Assembly (NCBI RefSeq): GCF_000368025.1
Contig: NZ_KB849211.1
Span: 856,455-920,454 of the forward strand
Reading direction: 5' to 3'
DNA length: 64,000 bases
Source: Acinetobacter parvus DSM 16617 = CIP 108168
GTDB lineage: Bacteria; Pseudomonadota; Gammaproteobacteria; Pseudomonadales; Moraxellaceae
Shown here: one piece after another, positions 1 to 8,537 of the stretch
How the letters are laid out: each line of letters starts with the position of its first letter
Numbering within the stretch: the stretch's first letter is position 1
The notes under the pieces: generated by a model
Databases searched by the model: none
Told to the model about the DNA's origin: nothing
What the model saw: the letters and a program-made list of their open reading frames with translations, nothing else
Translations under genes and position numbers: made by a program

Positions 1-3
1 AGA

Positions 4-831
4 TTAGAACATTTGTTGATAAATATCAGGCTGTAGCATCTGTTTACTCTGTTCGGTGCTTAAATAAATATCCAGTTGTGGTGCATCCTTACTAATTTCA
101 TTGGCACGGTAATGCACGCCAATGCCCTCACCATCGAAGAACCAGTCAGCCTGTCCCCAATACAGCTTTTTCGGCACCTGTTTTTTGACTTCTGGGGATT
201 GTTTATCAATCCATTGTTGATAGTGTGCCTGAATAATGTCATTCAGTGCATTTTGCTGATTCTTCTGAATCACATCCAACACGCTGAGGCTTTTTTGTAG
301 TTTACGGTCTGCAACAAAGAAATAGAAACGGTCCTTGACCGCAATATCTTCTTGCTGGGCATTTACCCCCACTTGCAGCAACACATACTGATTTCGCTGT
401 GATGCAATACGAGTATTCAAATGCAGCTCGTAGGCCTTGTTTTTTGAATATTTATCCTGCCATTCATCTGACTTTTTCACATAGGCGTTGATGGCCTGTT
501 GCAAGGTCAGGTTTTTATTCTGTTCAATCTGTTGCTGGATTACGTTGGCCTGATTTTTTGCAATCCATGTATTCAGCCATTGATCCTGAGTTTTAATGGT
601 TTGAATGTCGACATCAATACAGTTTTTCTTTTCACAAAATGGCAAGGCATAATCCGCCTTGGCCTCCTGCATATTGAGATAGGGTAAAACCTCAGCTTTC
701 TCACCTGCTGCAGTATGCTGTTCAGTTGCCTGTGCTGAATCAGTTTCATTTTTCTTTGGATGATCACATGCCGTTAAAGCCATCATTCCAATCATTAAAC
801 TAACAGCAAAAAGTGGTTTTAAAGTATTCAT
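4..831 (-). CDS. Putative lipoprotein of unknown function
   Basis: Predicted exported lipoprotein of about 275 residues. The chosen ATG (residue 11 of the longest frame) gives a short basic start, a hydrophobic stretch and a lipobox ending LTAC, with the Cys about 22 residues in; an upstream in-frame start would put charged residues before the signal. After the Cys comes a polar linker rich in Lys, Thr and Gln, then a Gln- and Lys-rich globular region without a motif I recognise. It lies downstream of prfC on the same strand, past a hairpin terminator, so it probably has its own promoter. The signal and lipobox are seen directly; localisation is inferred and the function is unknown. Confidence 0.7.
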   Translation of the reverse strand: MNTLKPLFAVSLMIGMMALTACDHPKKNETDSAQATEQHTAAGEKAEVLPYLNMQEAKADYALPFCEKKNCIDVDIQTIKTQDQWLNTWIAKNQANVIQQQIEQNKNLTLQQAINAYVKKSDEWQDKYSKNKAYELHLNTRIASQRNQYVLLQVGVNAQQEDIAVKDRFYFFVADRKLQKSLSVLDVIQKNQQNALNDIIQAHYQQWIDKQSPEVKKQVPKKLYWGQADWFFDGEGIGVHYRANEISKDAPQLDIYLSTEQSKQMLQPDIYQQMF

Positions 832-863
832 CTCATCATGCCTTATTTTTAGTTCGTGCAATT

Positions 864-893
864 AAAAACAGCCTCTAATTAGAAGCTGTTTTT
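864..893 (-). terminator. Rho-independent terminator after prfC
   Basis: An inverted repeat with arms AAAAACAGC and GCTGTTTTT lies a few bases after the prfC stop codon, followed by a T-rich stretch on the minus strand. Confidence 0.7.
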
Positions 894-900
894 ATATATT

Positions 901-2493
901 TTAGTGTTCCCGTGTGTTACGGAACTGAATATCTGGCCAGCGTTCCTGCATCAACTGCAAGTTGACACGGCTTGGCGCCAAATAAGTAAGGTGCCCACCA
1001 CCATCAACCGAGAGTTGATCATGGGCTTTTTTCTTAAATTCATTCAGAATCTTTTCATCATCACAATGAATCCATCGCACGGTATGTACATTTACAGGCT
1101 CATAAATACAGTCCACCTTATATTCTTCTTTTAGACGATACGCAACCACATCAAACTGTAACACACCCACCGCACCCACAATCAGGTCATTGTTGATTTG
1201 TGGCATAAACACCTGTGTCGCGCCCTCTTCCGACAGCTCTTTCAGGCCTTTCTGCAATTGCTTGGACTTTAACGGATCACGTAAACGCACACGGCGGAAC
1301 ATTTCAGGGGCGAAGTGTGGAATCCCCGTAAAATGCAGGTTTTCACCACTGGTAAAGGTATCGCCAATCTGGATGGTGCCGTGGTTATGTAGACCAATAA
1401 TGTCCCCAGGCCAGGCTTCTTCCAAATGCTCACGCTCACCCGCCAGGAATGTCAGGGCATCACTGATACGGACGTCTTTACCGATACGCACATGATTCAT
1501 TTTCAAGCCTTTTTCATATTTACCTGAGCAAATACGCATAAAGGCAATACGGTCACGGTGTTTCGGGTCCATGTTGGCCTGAATTTTAAACACGAAGCCT
1601 GTAAAACCCTCTTCATTGGCATCGACAGTACGTTCCTGAGTTGGATGCGCCTTAGGTTCTGGTGCCCAGTTGATAAAGGCATCCAGCACATGGTCAACCG
1701 CAAAGTTACCCAATGCCGTACCGAACAGCACAGGGGTTTGCTTGCCTTGCAGAAACAGCTCGCGATCTAATGGTTCATTTGCCATCTGTACCAGCTCAAG
1801 TGACTCCTCAAAAGAGGCCCAGGCCAATTCGCCGACTTTTTCACGAATATCCGCATGGTCATAACCATCACGCACTTCAATATCAGTAATGGTTGAACCA
1901 AAACCTGCTTTATACACATAAAACTTTTCTTCGATCAGGTTAAACACCCCAGCGAAGTCACGACCTGTACCAAGCGGCCAAGTGATCGGCACACATTTGA
2001 TTTTGAGAACGTTTTCAATTTCATCCAACAGCTCTAAAGGCTCACGGATTTCACGGTCCATTTTGTTGACGAATGAAATGATGGGTGTGTCACGCATGCG
2101 ACACACTTCCATCAGTTTAATGGTACGTTCCTCAACGCCTTTTGCACCATCAATCACCATTAAGGCAGAATCCACGGCAGTTAAGGTACGGTAGGTATCT
2201 TCCGAGAAGTCTTCGTGTCCTGGGGTATCCAGCAGGTTGATGGTGTGCTTTTTATAGGGAAACTGCATCACCGAGGTGGTAATCGAAATACCACGTTCCT
2301 TTTCCATTTCCATCCAGTCGGATGTTGCGGAACGGTCAGACTTACGGCTTTTCACCATTCCCGCAACCTGAATGGCCTTACCCCATAACAGCAGTTTCTC
2401 GGTCATGGTGGTCTTACCCGCATCGGGGTGGGAAATGATCGCAAAGGTGCGTCGCTGGGCAACCTGTGCCGCTAGTTCATCTTTAAAACTCAT
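901..2493 (-). CDS. prfC: Peptide chain release factor 3 (RF3)
   Basis: Translational GTPase that removes RF1 and RF2 from the ribosome after peptide release. The 530-residue length matches the family. GTPase motifs are seen in order: the P-loop SHPDAGKTT near residues 21-29, the switch region with RGISITTSV near 65-73, DTPGHEDF near 88-95 and NKMD near 142-145, followed by beta-barrel domain II and the RF3-type C-terminal domain. The start codon at 2493 gives the usual N-terminus (MSFKDELAAQVAQRRTFAII). It is single-copy core gene content and marks the edge of the accessory block that begins upstream at about 2.65 kb. Confidence 0.97.
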   Translation of the reverse strand: MSFKDELAAQVAQRRTFAIISHPDAGKTTMTEKLLLWGKAIQVAGMVKSRKSDRSATSDWMEMEKERGISITTSVMQFPYKKHTINLLDTPGHEDFSEDTYRTLTAVDSALMVIDGAKGVEERTIKLMEVCRMRDTPIISFVNKMDREIREPLELLDEIENVLKIKCVPITWPLGTGRDFAGVFNLIEEKFYVYKAGFGSTITDIEVRDGYDHADIREKVGELAWASFEESLELVQMANEPLDRELFLQGKQTPVLFGTALGNFAVDHVLDAFINWAPEPKAHPTQERTVDANEEGFTGFVFKIQANMDPKHRDRIAFMRICSGKYEKGLKMNHVRIGKDVRISDALTFLAGEREHLEEAWPGDIIGLHNHGTIQIGDTFTSGENLHFTGIPHFAPEMFRRVRLRDPLKSKQLQKGLKELSEEGATQVFMPQINNDLIVGAVGVLQFDVVAYRLKEEYKVDCIYEPVNVHTVRWIHCDDEKILNEFKKKAHDQLSVDGGGHLTYLAPSRVNLQLMQERWPDIQFRNTREH

Positions 2494-2507
2494 GAGAAAA
2501 ATCTACA

Positions 2508-2546
2508 ATATGTACACAGTTATGTACACATTTCTAAATATGTACT
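2508..2546. promoter_or_regulatory. Three TGTAC repeats upstream of prfC
   Basis: TGTACA occurs at 2511-2516 and 2523-2528, and TGTACT at 2541-2546, each preceded by TA or ATA, about 18-50 bases upstream of the prfC start. The repeated palindromic hexamer in the promoter position suggests an operator or a promoter-linked repeat, but I recognise no regulator for it. Confidence 0.25.
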
Positions 2547-2653
2547 AAAACTGAAAAAGTGGGAATTCAAAATTGGCGTAATTGTAGCAGATTTAGAGTT
2601 ATATAGGCATAGTGGGTCATCCAGTCGCTCATATGGGTTTGAGCCATCTAGTT

Positions 2654-2906
2654 TCATACACTCAATCTATATCTTTGCTTTGGACTTTTTGGTTTGTCTG
2701 AAATTGTACGTTCAACCAGTCCTGCCCCTATTGCTGGATTAAGGTAATCCTGTTGGATAGTGGGATAAGCCCAGTAAAGACATTACTTCTATCAAACTAT
2801 ACTCTTCTTGCCCCATAACTGAAACAAAGCATTGAACATGATCGCCATCTTGTACGGTAGCTTGATCGGTATCATGTACGGTGACTTGATCGGTTGCTGA
2901 TGAATT
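2654..2906 (-). pseudogene. Decayed C-terminal remnant of an AAA_4/AlbA_2-type protein
   Basis: Reading the minus strand from 2906 gives a T-D-Q-rich repeat (ATDQVTVHDTDQATVQD), then a helix-turn-helix-like segment (EEYSLIEVMSLLGLSHYPT). A frameshift follows at about 2750. The next frame reads DYLNPAIGAGLVERTISDKP and ends RYRLSV plus a stop at 2654. This order (TDQ repeats, then the PTFRxxYLxPA and PDKPxSxxQxYRL motifs) is typical of the C-terminal winged-helix tail of Schlafen/AlbA_2 plus HATPase_c_4 proteins. The start and main domains are missing and the PT-FRK-DYL motif is broken by a small deletion. It lies just downstream of hsdR, so the defence block probably once held a second such gene. 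Confidence 0.65.
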
Positions 2907-2948
2907 CTAAAATGACATCAAAAATTATTTTTCAATCCAAGCCCTTAA

Positions 2949-2974
2949 TAAGGAGCAGAACAACCTACTCCTTA
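2949..2974 (-). terminator. Hairpin after hsdR (possible terminator)
   Basis: An imperfect inverted repeat (TAAGGAG ... CTCCTTA, about 12-base loop) lies just downstream of the hsdR stop. There is no clear T-run, so termination is inferred from position only. Confidence 0.35.
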
Positions 2975-2982
2975 ACCTTATA

Positions 2983-5900
2983 TCAACTTGTCCAAGCATT
3001 CGATAACATTTCAGCCTGCTTCATAACTAACTCAATAGCCTCTGCCGCTTTGTCAGGTGGATACTTCCAACGCTGTAAAGTACGTCGTACCAAGATTTTA
3101 AGCTGAGCACGTACACTATCTCGAACTTGCCAATCCACAGTTGTCGATTTACGCAATTTCTCAGTGATTTCACGAGCAATTTGTTTCAACGTATCATCAC
3201 CTAATTCACGCACCGCACTTTCATTATTTGCTAAAGCATCATAGAAAGCGATTTCATCAGGGTTCAAACCTAGCGACGCTTCACGTTCCATTTCAGCTTG
3301 AAAGTCTTTCGCCATTTGTATCAGTTCTTCAATGACTTGAGAGGTTTCAATCGCACGGTTATTATATTTCCTTAGAGTTTCCTGCAAACGATCTGAAAAA
3401 CGTTTTTCTTGTACGAGATTATTCCGCGTTTTTGCCTTGATACCATCATTCAATAATTTTTCTAATAATTCGACTGCCAAGTTACGATATGGCATTTGTC
3501 GAACATCTTCTAAAAATTCATCTGACAGTAAACCAATATTTGGTTTATCTAAACCACAAAGTGCAAATACATCTGCTACACCATCAGCAAGGACAGCATT
3601 ATCCAAAATTTGTTTAAGCGTACTATCCTTTTCAGCTTGCGATAATTTACGATCCACAGAAGTATGTTTACTGATCACGGCCTTAATGGCTGAATAAAAT
3701 GCAATTTCCTTATGTAATGTCTTGGCTTCATCCAAGGTACCGCACAATGAAAAGGCTTTATTAATTGTAAGTACTAAATCTAAAAAGCGTTTTTTGCCAT
3801 CTTTCAAACTCAACACATAGTTGGCTGCTGGGATAATTAGTCGATGTGCTTGTGTTTCATAACTGCTTAAATCCAACCCAGCTTGGTCATTGGTCTTGGC
3901 AAACATCCCACGAATGGCATCCATTTTCTCAGCAAGCACGGCATAGGCTTCTTCAGCACGTAATGTTGGCTCACCTTTCCCTTTGGCATCGGTATAGGTT
4001 TTTAATGCCTGCTTTAACTCATTGGCAATCCCAATATAGTCAACGACCAAACCACCTTGCTTGTCTTTAAAGACACGGTTGACTCGTGCAATGGCCTGCA
4101 TGAGGTTATGACCTTTCATTGGTTTGTCGATATACATGGTATGGGTACACGGTGCATCAAAACCTGTCAGCCACATATCCCGTACAATCACCAACTGTAA
4201 CGGGTCATTCACATCTTTAAAGCGTTTCTCAAAGCGTTTTTTAGTTTGCTTATTATAGATATGGGGTTGCAATAACGGTTTATCCGATGCTGAACCTGTC
4301 ATCACAATTTTGATTTTGCCTTTTTTCGGGTCATCATCATGCCAATCTGGGCGCAGAGCAATAATTTCATTATACAAATGCACGCAGATTTCACGACTCA
4401 TGGTCACAATCATGCCTTTGCCTGCTGTGGCTTCAGTACGGGCTTCAAAATGTGTTACCAAATCCGCAGCAATCTGTTTCAGGCGTGGGGTCGCACCCAC
4501 TAATTTTTCTAAGCGACTCCATTCACCCTTGGTCTTCTCACGACTACCGACATCTTCTTCATCTTCCACCACCTCATCAACTTGATCAGAGAGTTCCTCA
4601 ATTTCAGCCTTATTAATATCCAATTTTGCCAAGCGGGATTCATAATAGATTGGTACAGTTGCACCGTCCTCGACCGCATCTTGAATATCGTAAATCGAAA
4701 CATAATCGCCAAAGACAGCTCGGGTGTCTTTGTCTTCACTGGAAATTGGCGTACCCGTAAAACCAATAAAAGCTGCATTCTTTAAAGCATCACGCATGTG
4801 CTTGGCATAGCCAAATTTATAAGTCCCATCATTAGACAGTTTGGCTTTGAGTCCATATTGGCTACGGTGGGCTTCATCAGACATCACCACAATATTGTGC
4901 CGACCATTCAGCAATGGATGTTCAGTTTCTCCATCAAGCAAAGCAAACTTTTGTACCGTGGTAAAAATAATTCCGCCTGATTCACGTTCAGCAAGGAGTT
5001 GTCTTAGCTCATCACGATTATTGGCTTGTACTGGCGTTTGTTTTAATAATTCCTGTGCCTGACTAAAGGTTTCAAAGAGTTGTCCATCTAGGTCATTACG
5101 ATCAGTCACAATCAATAAGGTAGGATTCTGCATTGCAGGTTGTTGAAGCAGCTTCCCAGCATAGCAACACATCGAGATACTTTTGCCTGAACCTTGGGTA
5201 TGCCAAACCACCCCTGCTTTTTTATCCCCTGTAGGATTCGATGCGGCAATAGTCGACTGAACAGCTTCACGCACTGCATGGAACTGGTGATAACCCGCAA
5301 TTTTTTTAATGGTAGCGCCTGCGGCTTGTTGAGAGCCACCATCAATTTCAAATAAAATAAAGAAACGGATGTAATCGAGGAATAACCCACGATCAAAAAA
5401 GCCTCGAATAACGGTTTCAAGCTCCCACTCCAACTGCGGCTTATCATCTTCATTTTTAATGGTACGCCACGGCAAGAAACGTTCTTGACTTGCTGTTAAT
5501 GAACCGACCCGAGCTGTAATCCCATCACTTACCACCAATGCTTCATTAAATACAAACAGATCAGAAACTTCTTCTTTATAGGTTTGTAGTTGATTAAACG
5601 CATCCCAAATATCTGCATTTTCATCGGTGGGGCTTTTTAGCTCAAGTACAGCAAATGGTATACCATTAATAAAGCAGATAATGTCAGGTCGTCTTGGTTG
5701 CTTTGTACCTTGGATGGTAAATTGATTAATGGCAACAAAGCGATTTTGGTAAATATGATTAAAATCGACCAAAAATGCATGGTCATTCACCCAGTCATCT
5801 TCTTTTTTATAACTGACGGGTACACCTTCCAGTAACATGTGGTGAAAAGCACGGTTATTGGTGATTAAATCCAGACTTTCAGGCTTAGTGAGTTTTTGTA

Positions 5901-6102
5901 AAACCTGCTCAAAACAGCTCACTGGCAAATGTGGATTTAAGCGTTCAAAAGCAGTTTGTAAATCTGCTTCAATCAGAACTTGTTTATAGTCTTTGCGTAA
6001 AGGGTTGCTGCTGTCAGGGGCAATATCGACACCATGAACGACTTCCCAGCCATTTTCAGCGAACCAGTCCAAGCAGAGGTTTTCAAGTTGGGTTTCGTTC
6101 AT
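2983..6102 (-). CDS. hsdR: Type I restriction enzyme, R (motor/nuclease) subunit
   Basis: ATP-dependent translocase and nuclease subunit of a type I restriction-modification complex. With the ATG at 6102 it has 1039 residues. The N-terminal PD-(D/E)xK nuclease core is visible (RRPDIICF with D about 140; AVLELKSP with E about 154 and K about 156). A superfamily-2 helicase follows: Walker A GSGKS about 304-308, DEAH about 409-412, and GFTGTP, with the later helicase motifs including TGFDAP and QAIARVNR. The C-terminus is helical. The longest frame starts 15 codons earlier, but MNETQLENLCLDWFAENGW is the usual HsdR N-terminus. A gap of about 103 bases with a hairpin separates it from the abi gene. 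It is the last gene of the hsdM-to-hsdR cluster. Confidence 0.95.
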   Translation of the reverse strand: MNETQLENLCLDWFAENGWEVVHGVDIAPDSSNPLRKDYKQVLIEADLQTAFERLNPHLPVSCFEQVLQKLTKPESLDLITNNRAFHHMLLEGVPVSYKKEDDWVNDHAFLVDFNHIYQNRFVAINQFTIQGTKQPRRPDIICFINGIPFAVLELKSPTDENADIWDAFNQLQTYKEEVSDLFVFNEALVVSDGITARVGSLTASQERFLPWRTIKNEDDKPQLEWELETVIRGFFDRGLFLDYIRFFILFEIDGGSQQAAGATIKKIAGYHQFHAVREAVQSTIAASNPTGDKKAGVVWHTQGSGKSISMCCYAGKLLQQPAMQNPTLLIVTDRNDLDGQLFETFSQAQELLKQTPVQANNRDELRQLLAERESGGIIFTTVQKFALLDGETEHPLLNGRHNIVVMSDEAHRSQYGLKAKLSNDGTYKFGYAKHMRDALKNAAFIGFTGTPISSEDKDTRAVFGDYVSIYDIQDAVEDGATVPIYYESRLAKLDINKAEIEELSDQVDEVVEDEEDVGSREKTKGEWSRLEKLVGATPRLKQIAADLVTHFEARTEATAGKGMIVTMSREICVHLYNEIIALRPDWHDDDPKKGKIKIVMTGSASDKPLLQPHIYNKQTKKRFEKRFKDVNDPLQLVIVRDMWLTGFDAPCTHTMYIDKPMKGHNLMQAIARVNRVFKDKQGGLVVDYIGIANELKQALKTYTDAKGKGEPTLRAEEAYAVLAEKMDAIRGMFAKTNDQAGLDLSSYETQAHRLIIPAANYVLSLKDGKKRFLDLVLTINKAFSLCGTLDEAKTLHKEIAFYSAIKAVISKHTSVDRKLSQAEKDSTLKQILDNAVLADGVADVFALCGLDKPNIGLLSDEFLEDVRQMPYRNLAVELLEKLLNDGIKAKTRNNLVQEKRFSDRLQETLRKYNNRAIETSQVIEELIQMAKDFQAEMEREASLGLNPDEIAFYDALANNESAVRELGDDTLKQIAREITEKLRKSTTVDWQVRDSVRAQLKILVRRTLQRWKYPPDKAAEAIELVMKQAEMLSNAWTS

Positions 6103-6173
6103 AAAAATTCCGTTCCACAAGATGTTCCACTTGACATAGTTGTGCACTATACATTACTATTCTAACCAATATG

Positions 6174-6203
6174 ACCGATGCCCCTGCTTATGTACGCATC
6201 GGT
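6174..6203 (-). other. Hairpin between abi and hsdR
   Basis: Arms ACCGATGC and GCATCGGT with a 14-base loop begin 3 bases after the abi stop codon and have no T-run. It may stabilise or attenuate the transcript between abi and hsdR, or belong to a small RNA; nothing further can be shown. Confidence 0.35.
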
Positions 6204-6205
6204 TT

Positions 6206-7174
6206 TCATTTTCTAATCTGCCATAATTCCCATTCTTGCCAATCTTCTTGAGCTATCCCAAAGTCTCCTAAAGTAATCATACCATTGCCTATCTGTGGAA
6301 ACTCTGCCAATAACTGCTTAAAACGTTCTGACCAAGTCGAGTTTGGACAAATCCTCTTTAAAAGATGTTGAATAATGCAAAAATAAAAAAATGGGCGAGC
6401 ATTATTCATAGGTTGCCAATTATCAACCTGTGGTGATAATTCTAAAATGTTAATATTCCATAATCGACTATGATGGGCTGCAACATTACGTACAAAGTTT
6501 AGACTTCTCAGCCATTTTGCAAATATTTCACCGCTTTTTATATTATACTTTTCAGCAATACATTGTTGATCTTGGTATTTAAGCCCTGAATACATACGAG
6601 ATAATAAACCAAAATCCCAAATTTCGATTGCAACCCATACAGGAACACATCCCTCATAATGCTTTTTGTGATGTTCAATAAAAGGTTCTCGGCGTGCTTG
6701 GTAAAGTAGGGCATTATATTTTTCTAACCAAACTGCATGTTCTGTTTTACCTGCATTTTTACCGTTCTTTATTAATTTTTTAGTAAAATTACCATGTAAG
6801 CAGTCCGCAATCTGATGAGCATTACTATCTCTTTTCCCCAATAAATGAGCAACATCTACCCGAACTGCCAGCTCAATACGTTCAAGAGCATCTAAAGCAA
6901 GAAGACGCAACTTTTTATCAAAAATATATAAATCGACAATATTTTCAAAATTACTTTGTTGAACAAATTCATTTTTTCGAATGGGTTTATTTTGTGCTTT
7001 AGATGCCTGTACATCTATCTGACGAAAAGGATACCAGTAACCACTTAAACGATAATAGCCCACACGCTCTAGATAATTTAAAGCCTTAGCATTATCTGTG
7101 ACAATCATACCCCGACTTTCTAAAAGCTGTAATTGTTGGGTATAAGATTTCCATTGCTTTAATGGTTTAGCCAT
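6206..7174 (-). CDS. Abi_2 (AbiD/AbiF-type) abortive-infection protein with HEPN motifs
   Basis: Probable RNA-targeting abortive-infection protein of 322 residues. The N-terminus shows the Abi_2 signature (ALNYLERVGYYRLSGYWYPF, about 31-50). Two R-x4-H motifs typical of HEPN ribonucleases are visible: R105-H110 (RVDVAH) and R229-H234 in FVRNVAAHHSRLWN. The protein starts inside the last codons of hsdS (8-base overlap), so it is translationally linked to the restriction-modification operon rather than a chance neighbour. Abi proteins of this family are known to block phage growth by killing or arresting infected cells; that role is inferred here. AbiF-type proteins have been discussed as relatives of Cas13 because of their paired HEPN motifs. 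Confidence 0.85.
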   Translation of the reverse strand: MAKPLKQWKSYTQQLQLLESRGMIVTDNAKALNYLERVGYYRLSGYWYPFRQIDVQASKAQNKPIRKNEFVQQSNFENIVDLYIFDKKLRLLALDALERIELAVRVDVAHLLGKRDSNAHQIADCLHGNFTKKLIKNGKNAGKTEHAVWLEKYNALLYQARREPFIEHHKKHYEGCVPVWVAIEIWDFGLLSRMYSGLKYQDQQCIAEKYNIKSGEIFAKWLRSLNFVRNVAAHHSRLWNINILELSPQVDNWQPMNNARPFFYFCIIQHLLKRICPNSTWSERFKQLLAEFPQIGNGMITLGDFGIAQEDWQEWELWQIRK

Positions 7175-8537
7175 CTATCCCCTCACCCTGCAAACCTGAC
7201 ACATCCAACTCACCCGATAACAACTTTGGTAATAAAGCATCTCTAAGATTTATCAAAATCTGATTTTCGATTTTTATACTATTTTGTTTTGAATAAAATT
7301 TCCTTACTTTTTCTGAATATAGCTTCCTTAAAGCTACTGAAGAGGTAACAATCTGAAAATCCATAATTGCTTTTTTATCACCTCTAGGCATTTTTGAACC
7401 TTTAGATGAAGCCATCATTCTGTCAAAAAAACTGTCTTGGTAAATTAAATTATATAAATATTCTTCCGTACCTTTTTCTAAGACATCAAAGTTCAATACA
7501 TCATTAGAATGCCCACCATCGAAAAAAGAAAACCAAATTTTCTTAAAATAAGGTCGGATATTGGAAACCAAAATATTCCCTTGCCTAAACGCTGGAACAC
7601 TATTTGCCTTTGGTAATGAACTTGCTTTTTCGATCCCCTTTTTTTCAGGTAACATATTTTCTGTAGAGATATAATTTTCAAGATTTAGGTCATTTAATAA
7701 AATCTTATTAGAGCTATATTTGGCAATATCTTTAAGTTGCTGTAATTCCCATCCCCTCGGCACTTCCCCCAATTCACTTTCGACCAACTCATCAGGAAAT
7801 AGCGCAGCAGTCGCTTGTAATTCCGCAAAATCTTCCTTTGTCAATTGATCAAGCTCAGCTTCACTTTTACCACTAATCGCACACATCGCAGCAAGCTCAG
7901 GATCGCTCCCTTCTTGTTTTGCTGCAATTTTGGCACGTACAGGTTCAAAGTCGATAAACCAACTTTTAAAAATGGCTTGAGCAATGGATTCTAGGGTTTG
8001 GTTAATTTGATTGTTAAGATGGATTTTGTCGTCTAAGTCAGAAAGAATTTTAGCTATTCTTTCTTGAATCACAATGCTTGGCTTCGGAACTATAAGTTTT
8101 GCTAAATCTGAGCCTCTTATACCTGCGGCACCTGCTCCTTGTTCGACAATTGTATTAATTATTTTTTTTCCTAAACAACTAGAGAAAAAATAAAAATAAA
8201 AAGTAGGATTAGCAATATCTTGCTTTAATCTACATCTAATCAAATGTGATTCGAAACAGACTTCTTCTTGGTCATTTAAGAATATTGAACATTGACCAGC
8301 GCCCTCTCTAACCAAAGATTGGCGGGCAAACAAGAGGTCACCTGTCTTTAGTAAAGAGCTTTCTTTTTCTTTTTCATTTAATGGGGCTCTATCCATCACC
8401 AAATTGTTAATTCTTGGGTAAGCAAAAAGCTCCCCCATATTAACCATTTTGTATCCTTCCCCTCTAATTCTTTTCGGTTTAGTTAATCCATTCCGCAAGG
8501 GAATTTCAAATAACTCTTCAAAAACAATGAAACTCAC
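7167..8537 (-). CDS. hsdS: Type I restriction-modification specificity subunit
   Basis: DNA-recognition subunit, 456 residues. There are two target-recognition domains, about residues 1-150 and 265-410. Each is followed by a conserved helical spacer: QERIAKILSDLDDKIHLNNQ about 165-185 with QAIFKSWFIDFEP about 195-207, and NLRDALLPKLLSGELDVSGL near the C-terminus. The N-terminus (FEELFEIPLRNGLTKPKRIRG) matches the start of a first recognition domain without much extra sequence, so it is slightly short but complete. It overlaps the upstream AlbA_2 gene by 4 bases (ATGA) and the downstream abi gene by 8, which indicates translational coupling. The target sequence cannot be predicted by eye. Confidence 0.93.
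   Translation of the reverse strand: MSFIVFEELFEIPLRNGLTKPKRIRGEGYKMVNMGELFAYPRINNLVMDRAPLNEKEKESSLLKTGDLLFARQSLVREGAGQCSIFLNDQEEVCFESHLIRCRLKQDIANPTFYFYFFSSCLGKKIINTIVEQGAGAAGIRGSDLAKLIVPKPSIVIQERIAKILSDLDDKIHLNNQINQTLESIAQAIFKSWFIDFEPVRAKIAAKQEGSDPELAAMCAISGKSEAELDQLTKEDFAELQATAALFPDELVESELGEVPRGWELQQLKDIAKYSSNKILLNDLNLENYISTENMLPEKKGIEKASSLPKANSVPAFRQGNILVSNIRPYFKKIWFSFFDGGHSNDVLNFDVLEKGTEEYLYNLIYQDSFFDRMMASSKGSKMPRGDKKAIMDFQIVTSSVALRKLYSEKVRKFYSKQNSIKIENQILINLRDALLPKLLSGELDVSGLQGEGIDG

Noticed and set aside
6131..6153. TTGACA followed by TATACA as a plus-strand promoter before hsdR
   Set aside because: The spacer is about 11 bases, too short for a sigma-70 promoter, and no plus-strand gene follows.
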